Origin: Desulfomonile tiedjei DSM 6799
GTDB lineage: Bacteria > Desulfobacterota > Desulfomonilia > Desulfomonilales > Desulfomonilaceae
Length of the DNA stretch: 64,000 nucleotides
Assembly: GCF_000266945.1 (NCBI RefSeq)
Contig: NC_018025.1
Location: 1,550,001 to 1,614,000, forward strand
Reading direction: 5' to 3'
In this document: positions 1 through 9,343 of the stretch, piece by piece
How positions within the stretch are numbered: position 1 is the first letter of the stretch
How the letters are laid out: each line of letters starts with the position of its first letter
The notes under the pieces: model-generated
The model's input: only the letters and a program-made list of their open reading frames with translations
The model's database searches: none
Told to the model about the DNA's origin: nothing
Position numbers and translations under genes: made by a program

Positions 1-178
1 TCTAAATGCGTGTGTCCGGTAGTCGACATTTTCGCAAGATCAAAATGAGACCTACCTGTCTCAAGAGGGATACTTTGCTCGATGAGAGTCTCCCTGAAAG
101 TTCGGTATAAGGATCATACTGGCCAGCTTTGGCATAGAATGAGGATGAGAACAGCAAACAACAAGACTGTTCACACCC

Positions 179-207
179 TTGACAATATATACCCTATGAG
201 GTATTTT
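179..207 (+). promoter_or_regulatory. Candidate higBA promoter with an operator palindrome
   Basis: A TTGACA box at 179-184 is followed after 17 bp by TATTTT at 202-207. Between and overlapping them lies an inverted repeat ATACC-N6-GGTAT (189-204), placed where an HTH antitoxin would block polymerase. The toxin GTG at 212 is only 5 nt after the -10 box, so the transcript would be leaderless or nearly so. Autorepression by the downstream HTH antitoxin is known for this family; here it is inferred. Confidence 0.5.
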
Positions 208-211
208 ATCC

Positions 212-580
212 GTGACATGGGAAGTTGAATTCACAGACGAATTCGGCGAATGGTGGGAAAGGCTCACTGACGGAGAGCAAGAATCAGTGGACGCTGGCGT
301 GCAGCTTTTGGAGGAGTATGGTCCAAGGCTTCGGTTTCCTTACTCCAGCGGCATCAATGGGTCAAGATATGGCCGCATGCGAGAATTACGTATCCAATAT
401 GCTGGCGATCCCTACCGTGTGCTTTACATCTTTGACCCGCGTCGAGTCGCTCTTTTGCTGATCGGCGGAGACAAGACGGGTGACGATCGCTGGTACGAAA
501 AGTTTGTGCTTATCGCTGACCGGCTTTATGCCGAACATCTGGAGACATTAGAGAAAGAGGAAAGGGAAGATGGCTCGTAA
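212..580 (+). CDS. higB: RelE/HigB-type toxin (Gp49-like, DUF891 family)
   Basis: A 122-residue protein that begins MTWEVEFTDEFGEWW and continues with a basic, RelE-like beta core (MRELRIQYAGDPYRVLYIFD, GGDKTGDDRWYEKFV). These are hallmarks of the HigB/Gp49 family of ribosome-dependent mRNA interferases. The start is GTG; no Shine-Dalgarno is visible because the predicted -10 box lies just upstream, which suggests leaderless translation. The 3' end overlaps the downstream antitoxin gene by 11 bp, giving the toxin-first order usual for higBA. The length matches the family. Catalysis and toxicity are inferred from family membership, not shown. Confidence 0.85.
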   Translation: MTWEVEFTDEFGEWWERLTDGEQESVDAGVQLLEEYGPRLRFPYSSGINGSRYGRMRELRIQYAGDPYRVLYIFDPRRVALLLIGGDKTGDDRWYEKFVLIADRLYAEHLETLEKEEREDGS

Positions 581-986
581 GTTTGCCGAACTAAGAGCAA
601 AGATGTCTGACGAATCAAGGGCTCGGGCTCATGCGCTCTATCAAAAGATGGCTGCCGAAATGGCACTCCATGAGTTGAGACGCGCTCGGGGGATTTCCCA
701 GGAGGAGCTTGCGAAGGCCTTGCGCATCAAACAACCCAATGTAGCCAAGATGGAAAAACGTGCCGATATCTATATCTCAACGCTCCGAGCGACGATTGAA
801 GCGATGGGAGGAACTCTCGACATTGTGGCTAATTTCCCTGAAGGCAAAGTGAAGATTAAGAATTTCTCGTCTATCGGCGAGGAGGAGAATCGAGAGGCAA
901 AGGATAAGAGGGGGAAGAGACGATCTTCAGCAGAAATTTGTGCTGCAATGGCTCCGACAACCAATTCTACTCTCCCAGACAGATGA
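570..986 (+). CDS. higA: HigA-type antitoxin with XRE-family helix-turn-helix
   Basis: A 138-residue protein with a helix-turn-helix at about residues 35-65 (LRRARGISQEELAKALRIKQ, then NVAKMEKRADIYISTL). This is the pattern of HigA-type antitoxins that neutralise HigB and repress their own promoter; the palindrome at 189-204 is the likely target. It overlaps the toxin gene by 11 bp and has AAAGAGGAAAGGGAAG just upstream as ribosome binding site. Residues after about 105 form a charged tail (EEENREAKDKRGKRR) that is longer than I expect for the family. The tail could be a late frameshifted extension, but I cannot tell from this sequence. The interval 987-1149 holds no gene that I can support. 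Confidence 0.85.
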   Translation: MARKFAELRAKMSDESRARAHALYQKMAAEMALHELRRARGISQEELAKALRIKQPNVAKMEKRADIYISTLRATIEAMGGTLDIVANFPEGKVKIKNFSSIGEEENREAKDKRGKRRSSAEICAAMAPTTNSTLPDR

Positions 987-1149
987 TGAAAATTGAACGA
1001 TGCAAAACAGGAAGGAGCGACTCAAACTACTGTCACTGTATGGACCGGACTTGAAAGAAGCCCTAAATTCTTCTCAGAAGAGGGCTGACTTTCCGGAAGT
1101 AGTTGATTGATATTGTCTACGTGATTCTCAGAATTGTTGACAATACTTC

Positions 1150-2217
1150 TTAGCCCGCAAATTTTCGCTCGAGCCGTATCACTTCGCTTTCTTGCCTGAT
1201 TCTCCGTAATTCAGGAGTGAGTCTGAAAAACCAGTCCAGAATTTCCGGATCGAACTGCCTGCCTCTTTCCTCGCGCATTATTTCGAGCGCTTCTTCTTCC
1301 GAGTAGGCCTCTCTGTAAGGCCGCTTTGACATAAGTGCGTCATATACTTCGACGATGGCTGTTATGCGGGCTGATTCAGGGATTTCTTCTCCGGCCAGTC
1401 CCTTTGGATATCCGGAGCCGTCCCAACGCTCGTGATGATGGAGAGCGATTTCTTTTGCCATATCCAGCATTTCTATTTGCGTTCCATGAAGGAACTCGGC
1501 GCCGGATTCTGTATGCTTCTTGATCTCTTCAAATTCCTGCGTTGTCAATTTTCCCGGTTTCAGGAGTATTTCTCTCGAGACCGCAAGCTTACCCACATCG
1601 TGCATCATGGCCGCAATTTGAATATCATACACTTTCTGGGCGGTCCAGCCGATGGAATCCGCAAGAGCGCCGGCATAGAGACCCACTCTACGGACATGCA
1701 TCTCAGATTCTCCCGTGAAGGAAGAGAGAGCGGCCATCAACCGGGAGACCGTCTTCTCTTCGCGCAACCGGATTGCCGTAATCCGTTGCTTTGCATGTTC
1801 CGCAAGATTTCGTTCATACTCTTGACTCATTAATTGCATATCGCGGCGTTCAAGAGCGCTTGCTACATTTATGAGAATCTCGTTTCTTTCAAAGGGCTTG
1901 ATCACGTACCCATAAGCACCCAATTCCAGCGCAGTAATTCCCGTCTTCCGATCGTCAACGGCTGTCACCATGACCACAGCGACATCGCGAAATTTGGTCC
2001 TGACGATATTGAGCAGATCCAAACCTGACATTCCGGGCATCTTTATGTCACAAAGGACGAGATGAAATTTCTCCCGTTCCAGGTGCTCGAGAGCCCATTT
2101 TGCATCGGAAGCTATCGTGCATCTGTATCCGGCTGCTGTGAGCCAACGAAACAGAATTTCGCACACGTACGGTTCATCATCGACTATCAGAATGTTACGT
2201 ATTCTCTCCTGGGTCAT
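1150..2217 (-). CDS. Response regulator with HD-GYP phosphodiesterase domain
   Basis: 355 residues. The N-terminal receiver domain (about 1-125) has the acidic pair in IVDDE, phospho-acceptor D57 (LCDIKMPG) and the conserved K in VIKPF. The C-terminal HD-GYP domain (about 155-340) carries HDVGK at 206-210 and HHERWDGSGYP at 261-271, the metal and GYP motifs of cyclic di-GMP phosphodiesterases, so the likely output is c-di-GMP hydrolysis controlled by phosphorylation. The ATG start has AAGGTG six bases upstream. It lies 62 bp downstream of a hybrid sensor kinase on the same strand, which is the obvious phosphodonor. RpfG-type proteins have this architecture. Confidence 0.92.
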   Translation of the reverse strand: MTQERIRNILIVDDEPYVCEILFRWLTAAGYRCTIASDAKWALEHLEREKFHLVLCDIKMPGMSGLDLLNIVRTKFRDVAVVMVTAVDDRKTGITALELGAYGYVIKPFERNEILINVASALERRDMQLMSQEYERNLAEHAKQRITAIRLREEKTVSRLMAALSSFTGESEMHVRRVGLYAGALADSIGWTAQKVYDIQIAAMMHDVGKLAVSREILLKPGKLTTQEFEEIKKHTESGAEFLHGTQIEMLDMAKEIALHHHERWDGSGYPKGLAGEEIPESARITAIVEVYDALMSKRPYREAYSEEEALEIMREERGRQFDPEILDWFFRLTPELRRIRQESEVIRLERKFAG

Positions 2218-2279
2218 GAAATCACCTTGCCTTTATTCCGAGATGATAGACAAACGATACCTTACGATTTCTTCCAGGT

Positions 2280-5200
2280 CTATGAAAATGCCTCCGTATC
2301 CAAAACTCTGCGGATGGCTTGAAGCAATTCGATCTTTTGAAACGGCTTTCTGACAAAGTCAACAGGTCTAATGGCGGCCTCCGGAGCGGATGCAGTATCG
2401 ATCGGATCGCTTCCTGCCAGTAACACCTTCACTCGCGGATTTATCTCTGCAAGCTGCTTGAGACACTGTCTTTCTCCCATATCGGGCATCATCGGATCAA
2501 GGATAATAAGAGCAACCTCTGAATGTTCCCGGCCATAGATCTGGATCAACTCTCGGCTATCCGCAGCCGTTAGTACCCGATATCCCGCAGCAATGAGACA
2601 CCTGCTTCCCAGATCCCGAATGTAATCCTCCGCATCCGCCAGGAGAATGGTTTCTTTTCCCCTTATGGGTGAAACGAATCGTTTCGGTTCAAGGATATCT
2701 CCTTTGCTGGCCAACGCGGGAAAGAATGCATTGAAAACAGAACCTTTTCCGGGCTCACTCTCAAAAGTTGTGAAGCCCCCGTGCTGTTTCACTATGCCGT
2801 ACACCATAGGCAGCCCGAGACCAGTTCCTTTCCCCGGATCTTTTGTGGTGAAGAAGGGCTCGAAAATGCGCTCTTGAATTTCCGGGGGAATGCCTTCTCC
2901 ATCATCGGCGACCGTGAGTCGGACGTAATTTCCCTCTTTGGCCATGACGTGAGTCTGCGGTTCGTTTTCTTCGATCCGTACATTTTGCGTTCGAATTAAG
3001 AGCCGTCCACCTTCAGGCATTGCATCCTTTGCATTCACCGCAAAGTTGATCACTACCTGGTCCAAATGGGAAGCATCACCGATGATGTTCATGAGATCCG
3101 GAGCTAGATCCGTCTCGATTTTGATCATCTTCGGCAAAGTCCTGGTCAACATCTCACCAACGTGACGGATGGTGTCGTTCAGGTTCACCGGCCCGGGAGT
3201 CGTCTCTGTAGCCCGGCTGAACGTGAGAATTCGCTGAACCAGTCCTGCCCCATGTCGTGCAGATCGTATGATTTTCAGGATGTCTGCATAATCCTGATCG
3301 CTTTCCTCCTTGCCCTCCAAGAGCAGGTCCGCATAGCCGAGAATACCCGTGAGAAGATTGTTGAAATCGTGAGCAATTCCTCCCGCAAGAGTTCCTACTG
3401 CCTCCATTTTTTGTGCGTGCAACAACTGGGCTCTCAGTCGCTTGGCTTCGCTTGCGTCCGCGAGAAACATAAGAGCCGATGGTTGTTGGGCGTAATCGAT
3501 ACGAGTGACCCAGACTTGTGCATCAAAACTCTCTCCTGAGTTCTTCAGTCCTTTGAGTTCCCCATGTATTGCCTTCTTCTTGCCGGAGAAAATCATTTGA
3601 TTCCAGGAGGCTGCAAAATCCCGGTCGTCTGTATGGACGAATTGTTCCGGCATCCTTCCCACGATTTCATCCAGCGATTCGCATCCGAGTATTTGGACGA
3701 ACGAAGGATTCACATAAGCAAATCGACTGCTTGTGATAATTCCTATCCCTACCGGGGATAATTCTATGAGGAGGCGCGTGCGCTCTTCCGAGGCTTTGAG
3801 AGCATCTTCCATGGATTTTCTGTCGGTTATGTCTCTCCCCACGGACTGAATTTCAACAATCTGTTCTCGAGAATTGAAGATACCCTTGTGATTCCAATGA
3901 ACCCAGCGAAGCTTGCCCCCCGGCAATAGAACTCTGTATTCGCCGGTCCTGGAGGGTGACTGAATGCGAAGAGCAGCCATTCCATCCGTGATGGTCTTGC
4001 GATCCTCATTCAGAACCAGATCCAGAAGATTGGAGCCTATAAGGGATTTTTCATCAACGCTGAAAAAGCTGAGAAAGCTGCTGTTCGCGAAGGTTATGGT
4101 GCCGTCGCTCAGAGTCCGACAAATGAGGTCTGTTTGCTGCTCGACTACTGCCCTGAATCGTTCTTCGCTCGCAATCAGTGCTTCTTCGGCCAATTTTTTG
4201 TCCGTGATGTCACGGATTACCGAGAGGCTTACCGTCCCCAATGCAGGATCGTCGATGTTAACCGAATCCAAAAGGACATCAATGATACTGCCGTCTTTTT
4301 TCACGAACCGGCAGAAAAAATCTTTGACCTGCGCACCGTTCCAGGATTTAGGAAGCAACTCTTCACATTGCGCTTTGCATTGAGGTGCAAAAATGAAGTC
4401 AAATTTTCTCCCTATGACCTCATCTTGCGAATAACCCAGTTCGTCCAACCACTTTGCATTCACATGGCGTATATAGCCATCGTAGTCTATGGAATGCATC
4501 ATCACCGGCGCCTGATCGTACAGGTGACGGAATCTCGACTCAGACCTCCTTAGAGCTGCTTCGATTTCTCTTCGTTGAGCAATCTCAAATAAGAGCTGCT
4601 CATTTGTCTTAGCCAGATCTGCGGTACGCTCCTCTACTCGTTTCTCAAGTTCGTCTCGAGCCCGTATGAGCATGGCCTCGGTGGCTTTCAGCTTGGTGAT
4701 GTCCGTCACTACGGCGGCATTTCCCTGATAACCGTCCGGATCCAGGAATGGACGGCTGGAAATGATGGCCGGAATTCTCCTGCCATTTTTCCCCAGATAT
4801 ACCACCTCACAGGAGTTGCCTTTTCCTTCTCTACCTTTTCCTATCTGTTGCTGGAGTATTTTGAAGCTTGTAGGATCCAGAAATTCGCTGATATGTCTCC
4901 CGATAATCTCTTCTCGAGAAAATCCAAGCATCTCACAATGCTTGTCATTCGCAAAGGTTATGATGCCGTACTCGTTCTGGATTGCAAAACCTTCGTTCAT
5001 CAACTCTATGAGATTGCGATATTTTTCCTCACTCTGCCGTAATTGTTCCTGCGCCTGTTTTCTTTCCTCAATTTCAGCCCTGAGCTGCTCATTCATCTTC
5101 TCCAGTTCTGAGGTCCTCTCGCGAACTCGTTTTTCCAACTCGTCACGTGCTCGCTTCAGTTCAGCCTGATGACGGTGATTCTGGAGAAGTTGCTTTTTCT

Positions 5201-5690
5201 CGAGTGTTAGATCCTCAATAAGCACGAGTACCGATTGAAGCATTCCCAGTCGCAGACAGCGAAAATGAATCCTGCCCCAGATCTTGGATTTTTCGAACTT
5301 GAGCAGACCTTCGCAGCTTCTCGGTTTCTTGCTTACAAAGACGCTGCCAAGCAATGAACGGGCTGCAGTTGCTTCGTATTCCCGTTGAAAAAGTAGGATA
5401 AGATCGGTGCCGAACAGAATTTGTGGATCGCCGGTCAGTTTTCTGCACGCTTCGTTTGCAAACGTTATCTTTCGATACCGATCCACCAGCAGTGCGGGAA
5501 GGGGGATTCCGTGAAGCAGACCCTCCAGGCCGGTCCACTGCTCCTCTCCGACCTGGAAAGTGCCGGATGTGGTCAAGTACGATGCAATGAGAGGAGAAGG
5601 GTTTGTCTCGGCGATCTCGCTCAGCTCGGATTGAGAGCTGTCGACTGACTCGTCGTGAAAGGAGCGCGACCGCTGTTCCTCATCACCCAT
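2280..5690 (-). CDS. Multi-PAS hybrid sensor histidine kinase with C-terminal receiver
   Basis: About 1136 residues from an ATG (MGDEEQRSRS) with GAGG five bases upstream. An in-frame ATG at 5906 would add 72 residues with one hydrophobic stretch (GSVILFLCASALIA) but has no ribosome site, so a membrane anchor is uncertain. I count five PAS units, each opening with a SEE/SES-F/Y/T-R type helix, two of them preceded by coiled-coil linkers (ARDELEKRV). The kinase core has the H-box GGIAHDFNN, an N-box (NFAVNAKDAM), G1 (ADDGEGIPPE) and G2 (GKGTGLGLPMVYG). A receiver follows with ILDPMMPDMG and VRKPF. The kinase is probably soluble and senses a cytoplasmic ligand or redox state through PAS. The HD-GYP regulator lies immediately downstream. 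Confidence 0.9.
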   Translation of the reverse strand: MGDEEQRSRSFHDESVDSSQSELSEIAETNPSPLIASYLTTSGTFQVGEEQWTGLEGLLHGIPLPALLVDRYRKITFANEACRKLTGDPQILFGTDLILLFQREYEATAARSLLGSVFVSKKPRSCEGLLKFEKSKIWGRIHFRCLRLGMLQSVLVLIEDLTLEKKQLLQNHRHQAELKRARDELEKRVRERTSELEKMNEQLRAEIEERKQAQEQLRQSEEKYRNLIELMNEGFAIQNEYGIITFANDKHCEMLGFSREEIIGRHISEFLDPTSFKILQQQIGKGREGKGNSCEVVYLGKNGRRIPAIISSRPFLDPDGYQGNAAVVTDITKLKATEAMLIRARDELEKRVEERTADLAKTNEQLLFEIAQRREIEAALRRSESRFRHLYDQAPVMMHSIDYDGYIRHVNAKWLDELGYSQDEVIGRKFDFIFAPQCKAQCEELLPKSWNGAQVKDFFCRFVKKDGSIIDVLLDSVNIDDPALGTVSLSVIRDITDKKLAEEALIASEERFRAVVEQQTDLICRTLSDGTITFANSSFLSFFSVDEKSLIGSNLLDLVLNEDRKTITDGMAALRIQSPSRTGEYRVLLPGGKLRWVHWNHKGIFNSREQIVEIQSVGRDITDRKSMEDALKASEERTRLLIELSPVGIGIITSSRFAYVNPSFVQILGCESLDEIVGRMPEQFVHTDDRDFAASWNQMIFSGKKKAIHGELKGLKNSGESFDAQVWVTRIDYAQQPSALMFLADASEAKRLRAQLLHAQKMEAVGTLAGGIAHDFNNLLTGILGYADLLLEGKEESDQDYADILKIIRSARHGAGLVQRILTFSRATETTPGPVNLNDTIRHVGEMLTRTLPKMIKIETDLAPDLMNIIGDASHLDQVVINFAVNAKDAMPEGGRLLIRTQNVRIEENEPQTHVMAKEGNYVRLTVADDGEGIPPEIQERIFEPFFTTKDPGKGTGLGLPMVYGIVKQHGGFTTFESEPGKGSVFNAFFPALASKGDILEPKRFVSPIRGKETILLADAEDYIRDLGSRCLIAAGYRVLTAADSRELIQIYGREHSEVALIILDPMMPDMGERQCLKQLAEINPRVKVLLAGSDPIDTASAPEAAIRPVDFVRKPFQKIELLQAIRRVLDTEAFS

Positions 5691-6002
5691 ACGGACCTCG
5701 TGGAGCCCGATAAGACTGCCGGTCAGATAGGATCTGCCAACTCCGATATTGCCGGGCTTGGAAGATTTACTTAAAAACCGGAGAGTTATGTATCTTGCCA
5801 GAGAATGCACTCGAGCAATGAGTGCAGATGCACAGAGAAAAAGAATAACTGAACCGGTTATACATTGTAAATCCTTTTCTGTGTTCGGATGTAAGCCTTT
5901 CATCATTCGAGGGCATGTTCCCCAGCCTTCGTTATCTTATGTGCACAACTGGGAAATGATATAAACTGCCTTTATCCAATTGCTGCCCCTGTAGGACGTG
6001 TC

Positions 6003-6707
6003 ATGATCCCCACTACGAACAAAGAGAGAATCCGGTTGGCACTAGCAGTATCTCTGATACTCGCTTTAGCAACTGCCGGAGTCTGGCTCGCAGTCTCAGG
6101 GCATCTGCAGTTATGGCTGGACTGGTTAAAGCAGCTCTTTGAAAGCAAAGAACGATTGCGCGATTACGTCCAAAGTTGGGGTGCGTGGGCTCCTGTCGCT
6201 TTTCTTTCGATGCAAGTTCTTCAAGTCCTTATTGCTCCCATACCCGGAGAAATCTCAGGAATAGCGGGCGGATTCATATTTGGCGCTTGGAAAGCCACAC
6301 TCTTCTCAATTGTAGGCCTGACTTTGGGGTCCGCAATTGCTTTCCTGGCTGCGCGCGTTATAGGGCAACCTTTGGTAAAGTTGGTCGTCAGTCAGGAAAC
6401 CATGGCCAAGTTTTATTCCTGGACGCACGGTAGCCGAACACTGGTATTGCTTGTACTCTTCTTGTTCCCCGGATTTCCGAAGGATCTGCTTTCATATTTC
6501 CTGGGTTTGACTCCTATGCGTTTTATCACCTTTGTGGGGATCTGCTTTTTAGGCCGTCTGCCGGGGACTTTGTTGCTGGGAGTAGGGGGCGCAGCCATTT
6601 ACAAAGAAAACTGGCCTGTTTTGGGCATTGTCTCGGCGATCGCTATTGTCTTAGGATTGCTCGTATACTGGCAAAGGAATGCAATTGGGAAGTGGCTTGA
6701 AAGATAA
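6003..6707 (+). CDS. TVP38/TMEM64-family (VTT domain) membrane protein
   Basis: 234 residues with an N-terminal transmembrane helix (about 12-32) and a VTT/SNARE-associated core containing QVLIAPIPGEISGIAGGFIFG and FLFPGFPKDLLSYFLGLTPM, typical of TVP38/DedA-like integral inner-membrane proteins. A last helix (about 208-226) is followed by a basic tail. The family is linked to membrane lipid or small-molecule transport, but substrates are mostly unknown. The gene is transcribed divergently from the sensor kinase, about 100-300 bp away depending on that start, and stands alone. AGGACGTGTC lies before the ATG as a moderate ribosome binding site. Confidence 0.88.
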   Translation: MIPTTNKERIRLALAVSLILALATAGVWLAVSGHLQLWLDWLKQLFESKERLRDYVQSWGAWAPVAFLSMQVLQVLIAPIPGEISGIAGGFIFGAWKATLFSIVGLTLGSAIAFLAARVIGQPLVKLVVSQETMAKFYSWTHGSRTLVLLVLFLFPGFPKDLLSYFLGLTPMRFITFVGICFLGRLPGTLLLGVGGAAIYKENWPVLGIVSAIAIVLGLLVYWQRNAIGKWLER

Positions 6708-6820
6708 GTGGCGAATGGAAATGGAATCTTCGGAACGCACCCGGAATGAGACAGAATCGGAACGAAGCTCTTCCGAACTAAGTCCCGATTCTCTCGGCAG
6801 GGTCATCGTCATGCAATCGA

Positions 6821-7354
6821 TCATGTTGTCGTTGCGGATTGTGCCTTGAACTTGCCAGCGGTTTCAAAAAACCGATTGAATTCATCTTCGGATTCAAATG
6901 CACGCCTGGGCACCACGTAAGCTGTTACTGAGCTGTTGTAGATGAAGATGCAATCTTCATTCTTGACAATTTTCTCGACAGCATTCCATTTGGTTTTGGA
7001 TTGACCCGATTCTGTAGTTTCCACGACTGAGTCAGCTTCGAGGCTAAAAACGCGCTTCCCAATCATCATCCTGTTCTGACCTTCCCGAAGAAAAGACCTC
7101 AGTTGTCTTTCCAGCACCCACCAATACAACTTAGGAAATAGAAGGATCCATACTAATAAAACTCCGAGCCAAAAAACCGTACTCCAAAGTACCAGTTCAT
7201 AGAAGCCACTTATCAATGTGAGCACCACCGATGCCGTTATCGGTATGACATATCGCATCAGGTATTGGTCTCGACGTGCCGCCGGAGAATGCTCAAAATG
7301 ATAGTAGTTGAAGGCCAGAATATCGTCTTCAGTGTTTTCGCATTCTATTATCAC
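6821..7354 (-). CDS. YcxB-like membrane protein
   Basis: 177 residues. Two hydrophobic segments (about 33-50, VIPITASVVLTLISGFY, and 54-75, LWSTVFWLGVLLVWILLFPK) sit in the N-terminal half. A soluble beta-rich C-terminal part follows, with WNAVEKIVKNEDCIFIYNSS and VVPRRAFESEDEFNRFF, the arrangement of YcxB-like domains. The start is GTG with GGAG seven bases upstream. Function of the family is unknown to me. The gene stands 109 bp downstream of the CBS-domain gene on the same strand, so co-transcription is possible. Confidence 0.7.
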   Translation of the reverse strand: MIIECENTEDDILAFNYYHFEHSPAARRDQYLMRYVIPITASVVLTLISGFYELVLWSTVFWLGVLLVWILLFPKLYWWVLERQLRSFLREGQNRMMIGKRVFSLEADSVVETTESGQSKTKWNAVEKIVKNEDCIFIYNSSVTAYVVPRRAFESEDEFNRFFETAGKFKAQSATTT

Positions 7355-7463
7355 CGGTCTACTCCATCATCGAGCGATCTTTGGTTGCACGTTTCGGCCA
7401 TTGATTCGGCGCCTGTCTCCATCAAAGCTTTCTCCTTATCGTTTCAGCACACTCATTCGACTG

Positions 7464-8147
7464 TCAATTCTCGAAAAACTCGCGTTCGTTGTTACTGAGA
7501 TCCACTTTGAAAAGGATGACGTGTTTGGCCAGGTATTCGTTCTGCAGATTGGAAACCGCTTCAGCATCGAGATCGAACGCACGGATATACACGTAGCGTG
7601 ATCCCTCGGGAGCAGATTCATATGTGCTGACGATACTCGCCAATCTACCGCCCTGTTCTCTGATCGGATCGGTAACTTCTCTGATCGAACCAGGGGCATC
7701 CTTCAGCAAGAATCCGAACAGAACTCCTCTGTGACTCAGCCCGCTCAAGGAGATGAGTGCGGCAAAGAGATCGTCCTTGGTAATGATTCCTTTGATTTCG
7801 CCTTTCTCGTCGACTACCGGAGCCCCTGAAATATTGTTCTCAAGGAGAACTTCTGCTGTTTCTTCGATCGTCCGGTCCGTAGAAATCGTCAAGGCTGGTT
7901 TACTCATGATGGAGCCTACTGCCATCCGTGCGACGTGATACATAACATTCTGAAAATCCAGAAGGCATGCATCTGAAGGAGACGCGCGCTTGACATCACG
8001 ATCTGTCACGATTCCGACGAGTTTTCCCTCCTCCATAACGGGGAGAATGCTGATATTATTCTCCATGAGCAGGTTTATTGCTTCTTGAAGGGGAGCGTGG
8101 GAATCAATGGTCACTACATCTTTATTCATCCAATTTTTGACTAGCAT
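7464..8147 (-). CDS. CBS-domain pair plus ACT domain protein (AcuB-like)
   Basis: 227 residues from the ATG at 8147, chosen because GGAGGAAACA stands directly upstream; the open frame runs 38 codons further without a site. Residues about 1-140 form two CBS motifs (VKNWMNKDVVTIDSHAP, VGIVTDRDVKRASP, then IMSKPALTIS and KGIITKDDLFAAL). Residues about 145-227 resemble an ACT domain (FLLKDAPGSIREVTDPIREQ). CBS pairs bind adenine nucleotides and ACT domains bind amino acids, so this is probably a ligand-sensing regulatory protein. AcuB of Bacillus has the same layout. No partner enzyme is adjacent. Confidence 0.85.
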   Translation of the reverse strand: MLVKNWMNKDVVTIDSHAPLQEAINLLMENNISILPVMEEGKLVGIVTDRDVKRASPSDACLLDFQNVMYHVARMAVGSIMSKPALTISTDRTIEETAEVLLENNISGAPVVDEKGEIKGIITKDDLFAALISLSGLSHRGVLFGFLLKDAPGSIREVTDPIREQGGRLASIVSTYESAPEGSRYVYIRAFDLDAEAVSNLQNEYLAKHVILFKVDLSNNEREFFEN

Positions 8148-8392
8148 ATGTTGTTTCCTCCGTATTTCGCCGGTCGCATGCATCCGGCGAATTCTGCATA
8201 AGCAGAAATCAATTTCCAGACCTGCTAAAAATAACAGAAGCTTCCGAAGAGTCCAATGCATTTTCCGTTATGGATCGATTCATTTTTTCTGGGTAAAGAA
8301 CAGGTTTTCACCATGGAAATCAGGACAGAAGAACGAAGTGAGCCTCAACCATCGTCTTAGACGAGTGGATCGAGTTTTCCAGGGAGGATGAA

Positions 8393-8677
8393 ATGCTGAT
8401 TGTTGGTATTGAATTCGGCGAACGGGAGTTCATCATTGAACTTGATAACGGCCAAAAGATAGATGTTCCTCTTAGACTTTATCCTCGCTTGACTTATGCG
8501 AGCCCCGACGAATTGAGGAACTGTCGTTTTATAGGCGATGGGGAGGGCATCCATTGGGAAGATCTTGACGAAGATATTAGTATTGAGAACATTTTTTCCG
8601 GTGAAGGATCGCACGAAAGTAAGCACTCGCTCAGAAAATGGTTAAAAAGTAGGAATCAGTTGACTATGGGCGTGTAG
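8393..8677 (+). CDS. DUF2442 family protein
   Basis: 94 residues. The core YPRLTYASPDELRNC followed by GDGEGIHWEDLDEDISIE matches the recognisable DUF2442 signature. AGGAGGATGAA precedes the ATG. Members often sit beside DUF4160 proteins in toxin-antitoxin-like pairs; no such partner is seen here, since the upstream region back to the CBS gene (8148-8392) has no supported ORF. The C-terminal tail (SKHSLRKWLKSRNQ) is basic. Function unknown. The interval 8678-8805 holds nothing that I can identify. Confidence 0.75.
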   Translation: MLIVGIEFGEREFIIELDNGQKIDVPLRLYPRLTYASPDELRNCRFIGDGEGIHWEDLDEDISIENIFSGEGSHESKHSLRKWLKSRNQLTMGV

Positions 8678-8805
8678 CGTTTTGCGAATTCTGCGAACCG
8701 CACCGCGGTCTGTCGCCCCTGAGCGCAGACACGATCACATCACTTACCGATAAAATGGCCTGTCCCGCAATAACTCGATCTTCAGCGACATCCTTCCAAA
8801 TGTTA

Positions 8806-9168
8806 CTACGATTTTATCCACGTCCAAGCTTCTTCAAGGCTTTCAACAGGGAATGTTTTGATTTGAGCACGTACAAAGTACGATTTAAATTTCATCCACT
8901 GTTCAAGCCATTTTGGCCCTCCCACGGCTGCAACTTTATCGAAATCATTCTGGTGTTTCGTTCCGAATTTTGCATAATCCCAGAATCCACCGGATGTCCA
9001 TCCGCCGAAATCTTTATCCATGAAAAACAAGAAGCGGGCAGAACCGTGGGTTTGAATAAGAGCTTCTAATTTGGGGATCAAAACGTTTTCGTAATCTTCC
9101 TCGGTAAGTTTATTTATCGCCCGAACAGCGAGAATATTTCCTTCACTTCTATCCAATATTTCTATCAT
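8806..9168 (-). CDS. SpoIIAA-like (STAS-fold) protein
   Basis: 120 residues with the pattern of the SpoIIAA-like family: ILAVRAINKLTEEDYENVLI, LFFMDKDFGGWTSGGFW, FDKVAAVGGPKWLEQW and a terminal amphipathic helix (VESLEEAWTWI). The family has a STAS/CRAL-TRIO-like fold and no settled enzymatic function. GAGG sits six bases before the ATG. It is a single gene between two short genes on the other strand. The interval 9169-9343 shows no feature. Confidence 0.8.
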   Translation of the reverse strand: MIEILDRSEGNILAVRAINKLTEEDYENVLIPKLEALIQTHGSARFLFFMDKDFGGWTSGGFWDYAKFGTKHQNDFDKVAAVGGPKWLEQWMKFKSYFVRAQIKTFPVESLEEAWTWIKS

Positions 9169-9343
9169 TTATGACCTCGAGCATTTCTGCATTTAACAAT
9201 TCAGAGTTATTCCCGTCTAACAAATATTTAGACTTACAAGTGCTGTGTTATGTTCCAAGGACTTCTTGGTTGCTTCTTTTCGCATGACACAATGCTCTTC
9301 TCCTCCTCTTCCGATAGCCTAAAGTTGATTTCAATGGCTTCAT

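Noticed and set aside
61-267. 68-codon minus-strand frame at the left edge
   Set aside because: It overlaps the higBA promoter and toxin start, has no ribosome site and no recognisable motif.
5691-5906. N-terminal membrane helix for the five-PAS kinase
   Set aside because: The extension has no ribosome site while the ATG at 5690 does; kept only as an alternative.
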